DNA of 64,000 nt from Linanthus parryae (Eukaryota > Streptophyta > Magnoliopsida > Ericales > Polemoniaceae). Within the stretch, counting starts at the first letter, position 1. Each line of letters opens with the position of its first letter. The notes under the pieces are model-generated. The model was not told where the DNA came from. It saw only the letters and a program-made list of their open reading frames with translations, and searched no databases. The translations under genes were made by a program, and so were the position numbers. This document shows positions 22,089 through 33,261 of the stretch, piece after piece. The stretch spans positions 23,533,359 to 23,597,358 of the forward strand of contig JALGPY010000008.1 in NCBI GenBank assembly GCA_023055425.1, in the 5' to 3' direction.

Positions 22089-22716
22089 TGTAGATAGTGC
22101 TTTCTGAGCTGACAGATCTTGGCCACGTGGCAACCATCCAGCACACCATATTGTGCTCCACACACACTGGATCACCAGCCGAGCTGATCCATGTGGGGGC
22201 TGCGAGACAGAGCCCTCGCATACCACCGCACGGGACTTGTAGGGACTTAGTGGTTTGGAGGCTAGAGTAAGCCCTGTCGCGTGCGAGCCAAGCCCGCACG
22301 CGACCTTTAGTAACTGTTTTGAGAGATTTATGGCACGAGCTCCATAAACCCGGTCAATCCGGTCAAACCCGGTCAACCTCATAACGGTTCCGGTATTCGC
22401 GCACAACGTGCTGTAACGATCCCTATATACTCGGACGAACGTGCCGTTATGGTTAAGCTAATTAAGCCGCCATCAATGGGCGCATTAACCACACTACAAC
22501 GGTCACGTTCTCTGCTATATATAGGCCGTTACCCTTTCCATACAAAGGAGGACACACTTGCCATACGCGGAAGCTCTGCCAAACCTCTGTCTCTCTCTCA
22601 GACATTGCTACTGCCTTACTCTCTCCCTACACACAACCCCACTCATCTTGTGCGATTCCCTGATCCTCTACATACGGTGTACACGGAGGTCTCCCCGCCG
22701 GAATCTCTTGTGCACA
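22089..22716 (+). repeat. Tat 3' LTR (628 bp)
   Basis: Same TG...CA ends, TATA box, G-box and W-box cluster as the 5' LTR. It is followed by target duplication TTATG at 22717-22721. Confidence 0.95.
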
Positions 22717-22721
22717 TTATG

Positions 22722-23040
22722 ATAACATTTTAAATGTTTGGTTGTGTATTTATTTCAATGAAGCTATCGTTAAGAACATGTGGTTTGTTTTATGGTGTCC
22801 CAATGTAACTTTCAGTATTTCGAACTATACAAAGTTGTGTCTCCCCCGTTGCTGTTTAGGTTCATACTGTTACTTCATAGATATTTCATTTTGCCGTTTG
22901 AATAAGTCAAAACCACTTGTGGAATTGCCGGTGATTTTAACGAAGTTGTGTCTTAAAATACTGGCATAATGTATAATTTGGTTAAGTTGGTAACATTGCA
23001 TTTAAAGGACATGTTGCATTTCATGGCTAGAGAAATTGCA
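22722..23040. other. Helitron body, nothing recognised
   Basis: AT-rich sequence between the Tat and Mutator-like insertions. No coding frame, repeat or RNA gene recognised. Confidence 0.5.
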
Positions 23041-23049
23041 AATGATTAA

Positions 23050-24500
23050 GGGTAAAAGACATTTTCCACCCTCCGACTATGGAGAAAAGACATTTTCCTC
23101 CCTGATTTATGGAAAAAGACATTTTGCACCCTTGTTAACGGATGGAGGGTGGACATATACCACCCTTCTGTTACAATCCGTTAGTGGTAGGGTGCAAATT
23201 GACTTTTTGTGACCATTTTACCCTTTTGTTGATTGTGGTCAAATAACACCTTTTTTGTTTATTATTATTGGATTCATCATGTTTATGATGTTCTTGGTGT
23301 TCTTGAGAACCACCACCACCGCCTCCACCGCCAACAACAACCACAACCACAAACACAACCACAACCACAACCAAATTGTTTGAAGTTCAAAAACATCAAA
23401 ACTTATCAACCTACCATCAAAAACTGAAATTAAAATTAATATTGGAATTTCAAAAATTGAAGGGTACAACCCAACATATGCTATTCACACAAACTTCATC
23501 ATCATCATCATTCATCATCATTATCATCAACAATTGAAAGACCCAACATACATCTGGGCCATAAATAGTTGTGGGTGTGGGTTTGGTTTTGGGTTTGGGT
23601 CGGGGGTAATCTGAATGTGCTTTATTGTTGGAGGTGGTCATTGAATCAATTGATTTCACTTCCCGGTGGTCGTCGACCCCCAACCGATGGATTTGACCGC
23701 CAAGAACGCCGTACTCGCGACCCCTACAAAAACCCCACAAACCAATCGATCCAAGACTCGCGAAATTTCGAAGCTTTCAAAGAACCGAAACCCTAACTTG
23801 AAAACCTCTAATTTGAAACCATCCAAATCTCCGGAAATCAAGTCCGCTTCCAAGACCCACAACTCAGCCGCCTCTAGAAACCCTAAACCTATAATTCTGC
23901 CGTCTCCGAGGCAGAGGAGTCGCCAGAGGAAGTTCGTGGTGGTGACGAAGCACAATTCCAGTAAAGAGAACACAGAGAAGTGTGAACCCAATCCACTAAC
24001 CTTGTGTCGGGAGAGAAAGAGATGGTAAATGAATCTGGAGTTAATGAACTCAATGGTGGAGACCCAGATGAGATTGAGCCTTTTGGTAGTTTAAACTTGA
24101 AGAGATTGAGGGATAAAGTGATGGAAGAAGCAAGACAAATCATACCTTAACATGGGTCTGGAAGAGAGAGAGAGAGACGTGGGAGTGGGTCGGTGAAGTA
24201 GAGGGATGGAGATTTTGGTGGTGGTGGATGAATTTTGTGTCGGGAGAGAAAGATAACTGAGAGAGAGAGAGAGAGGGATTTGGGAGGCAGCTAGGGTTAA
24301 GAATGTGAGGAGAAGGAGAAAAATTGACTTTTATAGTGGTGTAATTTTCTTAGATCTTGAGGGTAATTATGTCTTTTTGTCCCTCCGTTAGTGTGGTGTC
24401 AGTTTTTAACTCTGACAAGGGTGCAAATTGTCTTTTTCCATAAATTAGGGAGCAAAATGTCTTTTGTCCATAGTCGGAGGGTGGAAAATATCTTTTACCC
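23050..24500. mobile_element. Mutator-like element, likely Pack-MULE (1451 bp)
   Basis: It is flanked by a perfect 9-bp target duplication AATGATTAA (23041-23049 and 24501-24509), diagnostic of Mutator-like elements. The long terminal inverted repeats (about 100 bp or more) start GGGTAAAAGACATTTTCCAC at left and GGGTAAAAGATATTTTCCAC at right. No transposase is present. The interior contains gene-like sequence at about 23660-24150, consistent with gene-fragment capture. Confidence 0.92.
23666..24150 (+). pseudogene. Captured gene fragment inside MULE
   Basis: An open stretch at 23666-24028 encodes a basic Ser/Pro/Lys-rich protein piece (MDLTAKNAVLATPTKTPQ, PSPRQRSRQRKFVVVTKH). A second short frame follows about 24022-24150 (MVNESGVNELNGGDPDEIE, ending QIIP-stop). 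The composition looks like host exons, but I do not recognise the parent gene. Neither piece forms a complete domain. Confidence 0.4.
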
Positions 24501-24594
24501 AATGATTAATGTCTTGACAACAGTAATAAATTTCACCTCATTACATATATACCTACAAAGGTAAACAACTTTTAATGCTGCAAATTCAATTGTA

Positions 24595-25110
24595 CTAATC
24601 GGTGTCACTAGATGAAATGTAACGGGAACATTCTTCTAATTTGTCCTCAACAATGAAATCCTGGATAATCTCTGGAGCATCAAACAATAGTCTGAAGTCA
24701 TCCATTTGCTCTGCTCCCATGCTTGCAAGCCTTTGGGCGACACTGTTGTCAAGCAGTTCAATAGGATTCAAAGCTATATGCATCTTTTCGAGGGCTGCAT
24801 ATCCGTGTTTGCTTTCGACTTTCATGGAAGATGGTCCAGGTTTCAGCAGGTGGAATATTTTGGTTGCCTCATAGCAAGAAGTTTGCAACTGGATATTGTC
24901 CCAGTTGTTCTCGAGATCCATATGAATGTTGTGATAAATTGCTCACAGTTCACTTTCCAAATTACAGACGCCATCGATTTTTCCAACGAAACCTAAATGC
25001 CAATCACCTCTATCATCCCAGCACACACCTCCAATTCCTCCCTTGTTAGCTGTTATATGAACAAAACCATGTGTACTTATCCTCACAACTCCTTTCATAA
25101 AGACATCGTA
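24595..25110 (-). pseudogene. RNase H-like (RVT_3-type) pseudogene
   Basis: The minus strand reads GGIGGVCWDDRGDWHLGFVG, then NLESEL-stop-AIYHNIH, then a ca. 108-codon tail to a stop at 24595. This pattern matches plant RNase H-like domains, where GG..G..RD..G.W..GF precedes ELWA. The TGA at 24943-24945 replaces the expected Trp codon (TGG). The position expected to hold the first catalytic Asp reads STHGF, so Asp appears replaced by His. It is Helitron cargo on the same strand as Rep and RPA. Confidence 0.55.
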
Positions 25111-26450
25111 TTTATACTGTTAAGCCACGAAGATTGTTCGACTACAATTTAAAAAAATGTAAGAACGGTGAGTGAGACTTACTTCGCGCTATTGAAATTG
25201 GCTTTATCGGGATTTCAGGGGGGATATTTGCTGCACTGATAAACTGTGATGCATTGACTGGTGAGCTTCAAGAACTTCCAATGTTGAGCCTTCTTGTGGC
25301 TTTATCATCACACACTGATCTCCTGGGTGTCGACATTGATATGGTATATTTTATGCTATAGTCTAGAGGTCTATGTTGGCCTAGTAGTGATAGTGGTGCT
25401 ATATTTCTTTCCAATGGAACTACACTAAATATGTGGATCAAATCTAGCACACTTCACAACACATCTTGTCATTGGCACCAAAGCAAGTTGTCTTTTTCTT
25501 TGTCTGGATAGATGGTTCCATATGTGTTGATCAAAAGATGCACTGACTCACTGTCAAGGTATTTTATTTTGATGTGTGTGTCATTTTTGAGAGTGTGTTA
25601 ACATAGATTACATCATGGAACCAGAAAGGATACCTACATGAGCATAGTATAATGTCTTCTGTATAAATTTTCACTGAATTGAAACAATAATTATTTGGGG
25701 AAATAAGCAGAACATGTTTCATTGGTAAATATTTCTCATTGTTGTTGTTTAATTAAAAACTTCACCGATTGATTGTTTCACATGACAATTTGAATCAACT
25801 TACAGAGGTCTGGAATCTAATTGGTGTGAAATCAATGCATTTTCTACACTTGAATCTGCGAATTCGTTACCAGGGTTAATAACAATGCAGATGTGGTAGA
25901 TCCATTTTTTTTTTGTTTATACTTCTATTTTCCTTTCCAGTTATCACAATGTATAAACACATTCTGTAACAATCTCACCACTATTCCTACATTCAATATG
26001 GCCGATATAGTTGTGATAACATGTCTAGGTGGGAACATTGCCCGATGCAAGGAGTTATTCCTTAAGCTTCTGCAACTTGTTCTGTCACATATATATATAT
26101 GGATTTAAATAAATACACATATATACACGTGTATATATGTGTATTTATTTAATATATACATATATATATATATATACATATGGTCCAGATATATATGATC
26201 TGCATATACATGTAGATAATATATGAATTTCTCCTACTCCCCAATATACTGAACGGAACAAACTTTCTTACCAGACAATTGATTAGGCAAACATCATCTA
26301 CAATCCTTTCTTTAAATATATACCAACAATTTTCAAGGCAGGAAAGGACATCAGAAATTACAGAAATAAGAAAGGCCTTCTACAATTTATTGTCAATGCA
26401 TCATTCCATACATGACACGAAGTGAACTCATTGATGGTGCATCTACACTG
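25111..26450. other. Helitron body, AT-rich, no gene recognised
   Basis: No supported gene. It contains the palindrome at 26105-26152 and AT-dinucleotide runs around 26085-26180. Confidence 0.45.
26105..26152. repeat. Perfect 48-bp palindrome
   Basis: The left arm TTAAATAAATACACATATAT then ACAC meets its exact complement (GTGT then ATATATGTGTATTTATTTAA) at 26128/26129 with no spacer. Flanking (AT)n runs may have helped it arise. Confidence 0.9.
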
Positions 26451-26452
26451 AT

Positions 26453-26797
26453 TCACGCATCCTCAACTTGTCGGACAACCCACCTAGTGATTCGGTGACT
26501 GTGTCGTTGATGGCATTTCAGGACGGGGATATGGAACCTCGTTGTCTCGCTGTCGAGGTTCACATTCATAAGTGCATATTGGTGTTCCTGATATTGAAAC
26601 ATGTGAGCATATCAATAGACGTGGTTAATTTTGTGTATGTGTAGACAAGTATGTAGTTTATTGTGTTGTATTATACCTGCGGAGTCATTGCTGCTAGGGA
26701 TGCTTCAAGAATTTTTAACACAGTTTCAGCTACTCTTCCAAATATAATAGTATCCATGATCCTCGTTTCATCTTTAAGTGTCATACAGAGTCGAGCT
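26453..26797 (-). pseudogene. Second RPA1-like gene, two C-terminal exons
   Basis: Exon 26677-26797 (acceptor TAG, donor GTATAA) encodes ARLCMTLKDETRIMDTIIFG and RVAETVLKILEASLAAMT. Exon 26453-26587 encodes EHQYALMNVNLDSETTRFHI and ends VEDA-stop. Both correspond exon for exon to the last two exons of the RPA-like gene at 35431-36805 (GRLSVKIGDGSGGLEVTIFG; EQNEVINKINEASVNQRFYF). The zinc-ribbon and upstream OB-fold exons were not found between 26.8 and 28.0 kb, so this is a fragment. Confidence 0.65.
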
Positions 26798-27993
26798 CTA
26801 GACAAAAATGTTTACCATGTATGTTAGATAATTTTTTACGTGTTGTGTAATATATTTAACTACTATATATATAACATTGGTGTACTGTTTGATTCAGGAC
26901 ACCGACAATCTGAACGACGCGGATGAGTTCGCTCACGATGACACATGACGCAGGCATTGAACAATGGAGTCGGATTAATGGATACAATCCTGATTGATAC
27001 CTTAATTCATACTTCTTTGAACTGCATAGAAAAAAAAGGAGGGGGGAGGAACAGGACAAAATTACAAGTAATAAATAATGAGGAAGAACGAAACAAAGAA
27101 GCGGGAAAACACAGGAATGTAAATCAATGTAGACAAATTCTGATAAGAGTATAATGCATCATCAGGTGGAGAGCTGTCTAGAATGCTGGAACTGCAGTCT
27201 GATATGTATAGATATCTCGTTGCACTACATTTCCAGTGATAAACGAAGGTCAGCAATTGTCAACGGAGTAATCTCAGACTCCATGCAAGTTGCTTTGTGA
27301 TGGGCAAGCAAGTTGGTATGTGGAGTGAGTATCTGTTGAGGTTAATCGATTCCGAGCATTGCAGGTCTATATCTAGATAGCAAGTATACTGGAAGCTTGT
27401 GAATGTGGTTTGTATGTTTTTGGTTGTCTGAATAACATGTGATATATGCACACAATTCAATTAGCCGTGAATACAATTTGTGCTTTTCTGGTTCATAGTG
27501 ACACCTAATACATCATGATGCAACAAAAATAAATTTGGCTGAGCATAGAAAATATCGATGCAACTGATAGGTCAATGTTTTTCGCTGGTTATGAACTTCC
27601 CGTTTTTTTCCTGTAATTTGAGTGAATTCATTATAGTTAGTTACAGCAAGTCATCAGCAAAGTACTTTCTTATGGGTCTGATCAGTTTATAGCTTGCCTT
27701 ATTGTTGTGGTGTTATCTATGCTCTGTTCATTCAACTGAAGTGATACTGCGACGAACACTCAATTGTGTGAAGTAAGTGACATATAATGCGGGATAATCA
27801 TAATGTAAGACGAATGTATTAGACCATAGGTCCTACAGCAACATGTCTTAACATCTAATCTAGAAGGATTCAAAAAACACCAAGTCTAAACAGTACAACT
27901 CACGTCAATTCCAATACATGACCAATAGCAAACTAAATTTTTAAACATAGCAGTGTGAAATTCAAGCAGGAAGAGTTACTTCATCGACTGTAA
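26798..27993. other. Helitron body, nothing recognised
   Basis: No supported coding region. The upstream exons expected for the second RPA copy were looked for here and not seen. Confidence 0.4.
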
Positions 27994-28299
27994 CTACAAC
28001 CACAAAGTGCTGGTCATATCTAAGTTAGGCAGCATCTTGTGGAAGGTTGGAGTAGTTTCGGTGCCCCTTGAGCTCATTATGATGACGCTTAAGCAGCTGT
28101 TACCTTCATGTCGAAACACAATGAAATACCACATCCCTATGTTATAACGATTCACAAACTCCTGCCAACCATGATCAAGATACACATTGCTCCCTCTTCG
28201 TAACAGCAGGACATCGAAAACAGATTCATCTGGAACGTGGAGATGGACAGTATTGCCCAACTCATGTCCATGGCACCGAACAAATTTTGGTGGCAACCT
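27994..28299 (-). pseudogene. B3-domain exon (fourth B3)
   Basis: An acceptor CAG precedes RLPPKFVRCHGHELGNTVHL. The B3 fold continues with GWQEFVNRYNIGMWYFIVFR and HEGNSCLSVIIMSSRGTE, then a stop. B3 is a plant DNA-binding domain, and the divergence and multiplicity suggest the REM subfamily. A start exon was not found. It lies on the same strand as, and downstream of, the three-B3 gene, separated by about 2.5 kb with a hAT MITE between them, so it could be its last exon or a separate copy. Confidence 0.6.
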
Positions 28300-29259
28300 C
28301 TGCATTGATAAATTAAGAACACCATTTAGTATCGCATTGACAATGGACATCCAATAGCGTTTGGTTTATTAATTCCCTGTCATTCGACGATTTGCTACAG
28401 ATATTGGGTCGACAACTCTGTAGAAGCGTGGCACTGTTTCCATTTTCACACAACGTCCTGTGGTTGGCAACAACATTTAAGCACAGGTACATGTTGACAT
28501 AAATGTAATACCATATATACAATCATATGATTGAATTCGAATACTCGAAAGAAGGTTATGCAAAATTGAAATCGCGATTAGGTTAAAGGGTATGGCATAT
28601 AAGTATACAGCATCATAATAATACACGATTGCCACATTAAGGAATTATGTTTAAAACAAAATCAGGACAATACCTAAAGTTTCAAAATCATTCGAATTAA
28701 GTTATACTGCACAATACTTTTTGAAACTTTCTTTGTAGCCAAAATAATGTCCAAGTTGCACATCATCAACTTTCACGAAACCACTGTTTGGAATCTTGTC
28801 CAACATACTAATATAAAAAGTTTTGTACACAAATTTGAAACAAAGGTTGATAATCAACGAAATTGGCTAGTCATTTTCATATTCTTTGGTAATAACCAGG
28901 ACCACCAAAGAATGAACACCAGCAAACAAATAGTTTGACAACATCAGGACATAGGCAAATCAATGATTGACCATGTTTATATACCTTAAGCTACAGATCC
29001 GACTGAATCCAAATTAGAGAATGGATTCCCAAAGTAGCTGAAAACGAACCAAAACAAGCAAGACTTGGGTACGGTGCAGTGTCAAACTAACGTCAATGAC
29101 GGATTGGTCACTTACTACACTGATCTCCCTAACATTATTGTAAGCAAATAAAAATTTAACAGATGAACAAGATGAGAAAAAGCAGATCGAACCTGAAGGG
29201 TGAAGCTTGTGAAAGGTATGGAGTCTAGCCAGTTGAAAGGTTGAGGATGGAGTCAAAAT

Positions 29260-29843
29260 TAGGGATGGCAACGGGTCGGATCCGGATCGGATCTAGCCTG
29301 ATCCGATCCAGATCCCACTAGGAGAAATGGGATCCGAATCCGATCCAGATCCGTTCGGATCATCACCGGATTCGGATCAGATCGGGTTTCATCCAACTAA
29401 TCCAAATCCGATCCGTATATCCATATAATACGTGGTCAGATCGGATTCAGATCGGATCCGACTTGGGTTTGCAATAAAATAAAAAAAATAACATAAGAAA
29501 TAAACACTATTTCATACGCAAAGGCATGTACGCAAGTTATGAAGCCTAAAACACAACAGAAATAGCTTTGTAGGTTGTAATTACTATTGTATTCTTCTTG
29601 GAAGTGATGGTGGGGAGGTAGTATGAATATATTTGTAAAGCACACATATACGTCAGATCGGATCGGGTCGGAACCCGGTGGATCTGCCCTTAGATCCAAA
29701 TCCAGATCCAAATCCAAATCCGACCGGATCTGGCTTTCCATATCCAAATCCGATCCATTTTCAATTGGATCGGATCCAAATCCGATCCATTCGGCCCGGA
29801 TCGGTCGAATCACAGATCGGATCGGACCATATTGCCATCCCTA
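29260..29843. mobile_element. hAT-type MITE (584 bp)
   Basis: Perfect 8-bp target duplication GTCAAAAT (29252-29259 and 29844-29851). Terminal repeats are TAGGGATGGCAA against its complement TTGCCATCCCTA. The interior is built of GATCC/GATCGG-type repeats (CCGATCCAGATCC and relatives) on both arms. Confidence 0.93.
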
Positions 29844-30848
29844 GTCAAAATGGTTAAGAATATATTGACCGATTTGTTTAATTCAGTATATTGTGGATAG
29901 TTGATTGGAATTATAATTCAGGACCTCTAGCCAAGAAATTACTGCTATTACAACCAAAATTTGTTTCAATTCACAAATACATAAGCGATGAAAAAAAAGG
30001 AGAAAAAAATCTAATGGAAAAAATCTAATTCCCAAACAATGTGCGGTACTACATTAGCATATTTTTTTTTACCAATATTTAATAAACAAAAAACACAAAA
30101 AAAAGAGAAGCGCAGTATAATTATAGCCTACGTTACAACATATACACAAAATACATGTGAGCTTAACTTATAACCATGCCAGAAGAAATTAATTATAAAT
30201 TAAAACTAAGTCGACCAGTGAAAGATACATGAGGTTGCGTGCAGTTTATTGTGACAAAATGTTCATGCCTTAGCTAAGTAAATTGTTCGTTAAAAGCAAA
30301 TACATTCATTTGTTGTCGAGTAAAAAACCTATAAGATTCCCTATTATAAATGATCAAAACATATAAGCTAGTCAAAAGTACAATAAAATAACAATATGAA
30401 TGTTGTACATGACAGCTAAATAAAGATGATAATACCAGTTATAATCATTACGTCGTATTGCATTACATAACAATGTAGTGGAAATACTGAAAATATTAAT
30501 TTATTTATTATATTATCTTTATTTTATGAAAATATTTTATTTCTACGTTGCGGGAAATATTTTTTACTCACACTATACATGCATTATAGCCCCTAATCAA
30601 ATTATAAAATCTAAAATTATTCTTAGGCTTCACTGCATACCCCAACTGTTTGGAAATCAACACACTCGAGATGAATTGAGTTAAAGGATAGCACACCATA
30701 ATAAACGTCAAAAGTGCATAGCATATATTACAAAAACATACAACTACTAAACTGCAGAATGTGTTCACATCTTTACAATCATGACAGTGCTAACTAATAC
30801 TGCCATCAAAACACCCAAAATATTACATTGAGAGAGACAACACTGAAT

Positions 30849-32098
30849 CTAGAAGAAGGGCCAAAATATAGGATTCAAATGTCTACAGCCGAACACAATG
30901 GCTCTGAACGTCGCTTTCTGATGATTAGTCAATTCAATCACACAAGCATCATCAAGCGTAACTCCAATATGCTTGACGAATGAGTACCAACATAGACGTC
31001 GCTGAGCTCGATTCTTCGGACGATGACAACTGCAACAAATCTTCCACCTCATTTTTCCGCACTCTTCTGTTTGAAGTGTCACATAAGCTGGGAAATCAGT
31101 CTTATTCTGGTTGACAAATTTAATCGGCACATTCTGCAGAGTTCCAAACACATTATTATGAGTAAGTGTTACAAATTCAATCATAATATCACCGAAATAA
31201 GAAATAAATTTACACATACTCACAACTCCATCCTTTCGAGTAAGATGAGAATGGATGAGGAGTATCACGAAAAGGGGATGTTTCGATTGGAAAGTCTGGG
31301 CTTGCACGAAAGCACGATCTTTGTGACGCATCATTGGAATGACTCGAGGAATGACATGGGAGTCTATCTCAGTTGCTGACAAGTCCATGGCGCGAACTTT
31401 GAAATCAGATCGACCTTCAAATTTGAACAAGAGGAAATCATGTGGAGAGATATGGTGATGTTCGACAAATTTGGTCCAACCCGTACCAAAATATATACAC
31501 CGATTTGATTCAGCAAGCTGTATGTTCCAGTATGGCCCCTCTGGATTGCGAAGACGTATGTTATCACCAATCTCATCACGGTACCGAAAAACAATCTTTT
31601 TGGGGATCATCTGTAGTACATCCAATCATAGTAGACGAAACAGTTTTGTGACACGATACAGGAGAAACGAACAACCAATGAAACAACAAATAGATCAATG
31701 TAAAAAAGTGTAGCAACATTACCAATGAATTATCGCCTGAAGATTTCGGATCGTAGACCTTGTACAAGTGAGATAACATTTTCTGCTTCCAGGGCAGCAC
31801 ATGATCTTCTTGCTTGATTTGTCCATGATACCTGATTTCGCTTTGAGTGGAATCCATTATGATTGTAGTATAATGCATTTTGCTTTCGAAACTTAAAGTA
31901 CATAAAACACCCCACAGTAATTGAGTTACTTCTTGTTAAATTTCTCCATCCATTGCCAAGCCATAGAGTGTCGTTCACGTATTGAACTGTGGTGTTGAAT
32001 ATTGGACCATTTGGAATTTCCAGATGGATGATGTGTCCTGCATCTTGGATATATTCACCAGCAACTACTGGAGGAAGTTCATGTAGGAAAATGTAGTT
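30849..32098 (-). pseudogene. REM-like gene with three B3 domains
   Basis: Exons by eye are 31723-32098 (acceptor AATAG, donor GTAATG), 31224-31610 (acceptor CAG, donor GTGAGT) and 30849-31133 (acceptor CAG, to stop). Each holds one B3 domain: LPPVVAGEYIQDAGHIIHLE; IPKKIVFRYRDEIGDNIRLR with GWTKFVEHHHISPHDFLLFK; and NVPIKFVNQNKTDFPAYVTL with WYSFVKHIGVTLDDACVIEL. Tandem B3 domains are typical of REM DNA-binding proteins. In the first exon the frame shifts by one base near 31888: KFRKQN in one frame, while the expected B3 ending ESKMHYTTIIMDSTQSEI is in the next. No start exon was found. It is Helitron cargo on the Rep strand. Confidence 0.7.
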
Positions 32099-32099
32099 C

Positions 32100-33180
32100 T
32101 ATTACACCAAGATTCATATTATAGTAGTATCTCAAGTAGCATCATGTGTAATTGACTGCAACAACTTGTGATCAATTCTCACCAGCATATCAGATTCAGC
32201 AGAATCTGGGAGTATTATTTTGAAGAAGTTCATTCAGCTTAATCGTCGCGACTATTCAATGTTGTCATAACATCAAAAGAGCTTAAATTGGTATAACATG
32301 ATTACTTCTTATGACGCTAACTGAGCATTGTCATGAGGTCATAGTTGGGAACAGAAACTTGACCACTTACATAAATAAGATTACATGAATGAATACAAGC
32401 ACAATTATGAAATTCACTGTTAATGAATACACACAGACGGTCGGCCAAATCATAAACTGAATATGAAGAGGAAGGTATATAAATAACATGTGCATAACCT
32501 ATATTCGGCCGAATAGTTCCGGTGAAAACCGAATTGAGAGAACAGCAGTATTTAACCAAGAATTAAGTAATTAATGAACACTAACCCTGGAATTTTATTG
32601 TGTTCAACGTACCCAAATTTATCATAAGTGCTCCTCCTACAATTTAACAGCATTGTGCGAAATATGAAGCAATTATCTAATTGACATTGCCAATGTAATG
32701 CCAACGAACAAGTTAAACAATCAAATGATTTCATCACTCCTCATATAGCATAGATCACACATGCAGCAAACACAGAGTTAAACAGGGCAAAATTAATTGA
32801 TGGGTTACGGTAGCCGGAAAGAAAACCAATATCCGATCGAAGTATAGAGACTTAAAACTAGTTATTGGTACGAGTGCAAAAAAAACTAACGAAATTGCAT
32901 GACAGGCTTCACACGCGTAAGAGCGGGACGAACTTACGTAATAGATCAAACCTGGTAGCGGATGGAACAGAGGAAGACGCAGGTACAGATCCATAAATCA
33001 ATTTCGAATAAATTAAAACCTGTAATAGCCAATTAGTAGATATAAGCATTGAGTAAGAGATTATCACAACTAATACCCTTCTAATTGCATGAAATACAGT
33101 TTCACCACCATTACTCTTGTAAACTGTGTGTGCATTGGAATGGATGTAACCATTTTTTTGTTGGGAGAAAATAAAAAATA

Positions 33181-33183
<3 letters not shown>
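32100..33183. other. Helitron body upstream of B3 gene
   Basis: It should contain the promoter or first exon of the B3 gene if that was captured, but no start exon could be supported. No other feature recognised. Confidence 0.35.

Positions 33184-33229
<46 letters not shown>
33184..33229. repeat. (AT)n microsatellite
   Basis: An uninterrupted AT dinucleotide run of about 46 bases, just outside the hAT element. Confidence 0.9.
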
Positions 33230-33234
<5 letters not shown>

Positions 33235-33261
33235 AACATTTAGGTACATATTAGTTGAATG

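Larger units (their letters stand above)
7522..22716 (+). mobile_element. Ty3/gypsy Tat-lineage LTR retrotransposon
   Basis: A 15,195-bp element is flanked by a perfect 5-bp target duplication TTATG (7517-7521 and 22717-22721). LTRs begin TGTAGATAG and end TGCACA. Order: LTR, primer site, gag-protease, RT, RNase H, a second (archaeal-type) RNase H, integrase, 54-bp tandem repeats, an antisense multi-exon gene, polypurine tract, LTR. The second RNase H after the normal one is the hallmark of the plant Tat lineage, as are a long 3' non-coding region and extra ORFs. The sense polyprotein has two in-frame stops, so this copy is probably not autonomous. LTR near-identity indicates recent insertion. 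Confidence 0.95.
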
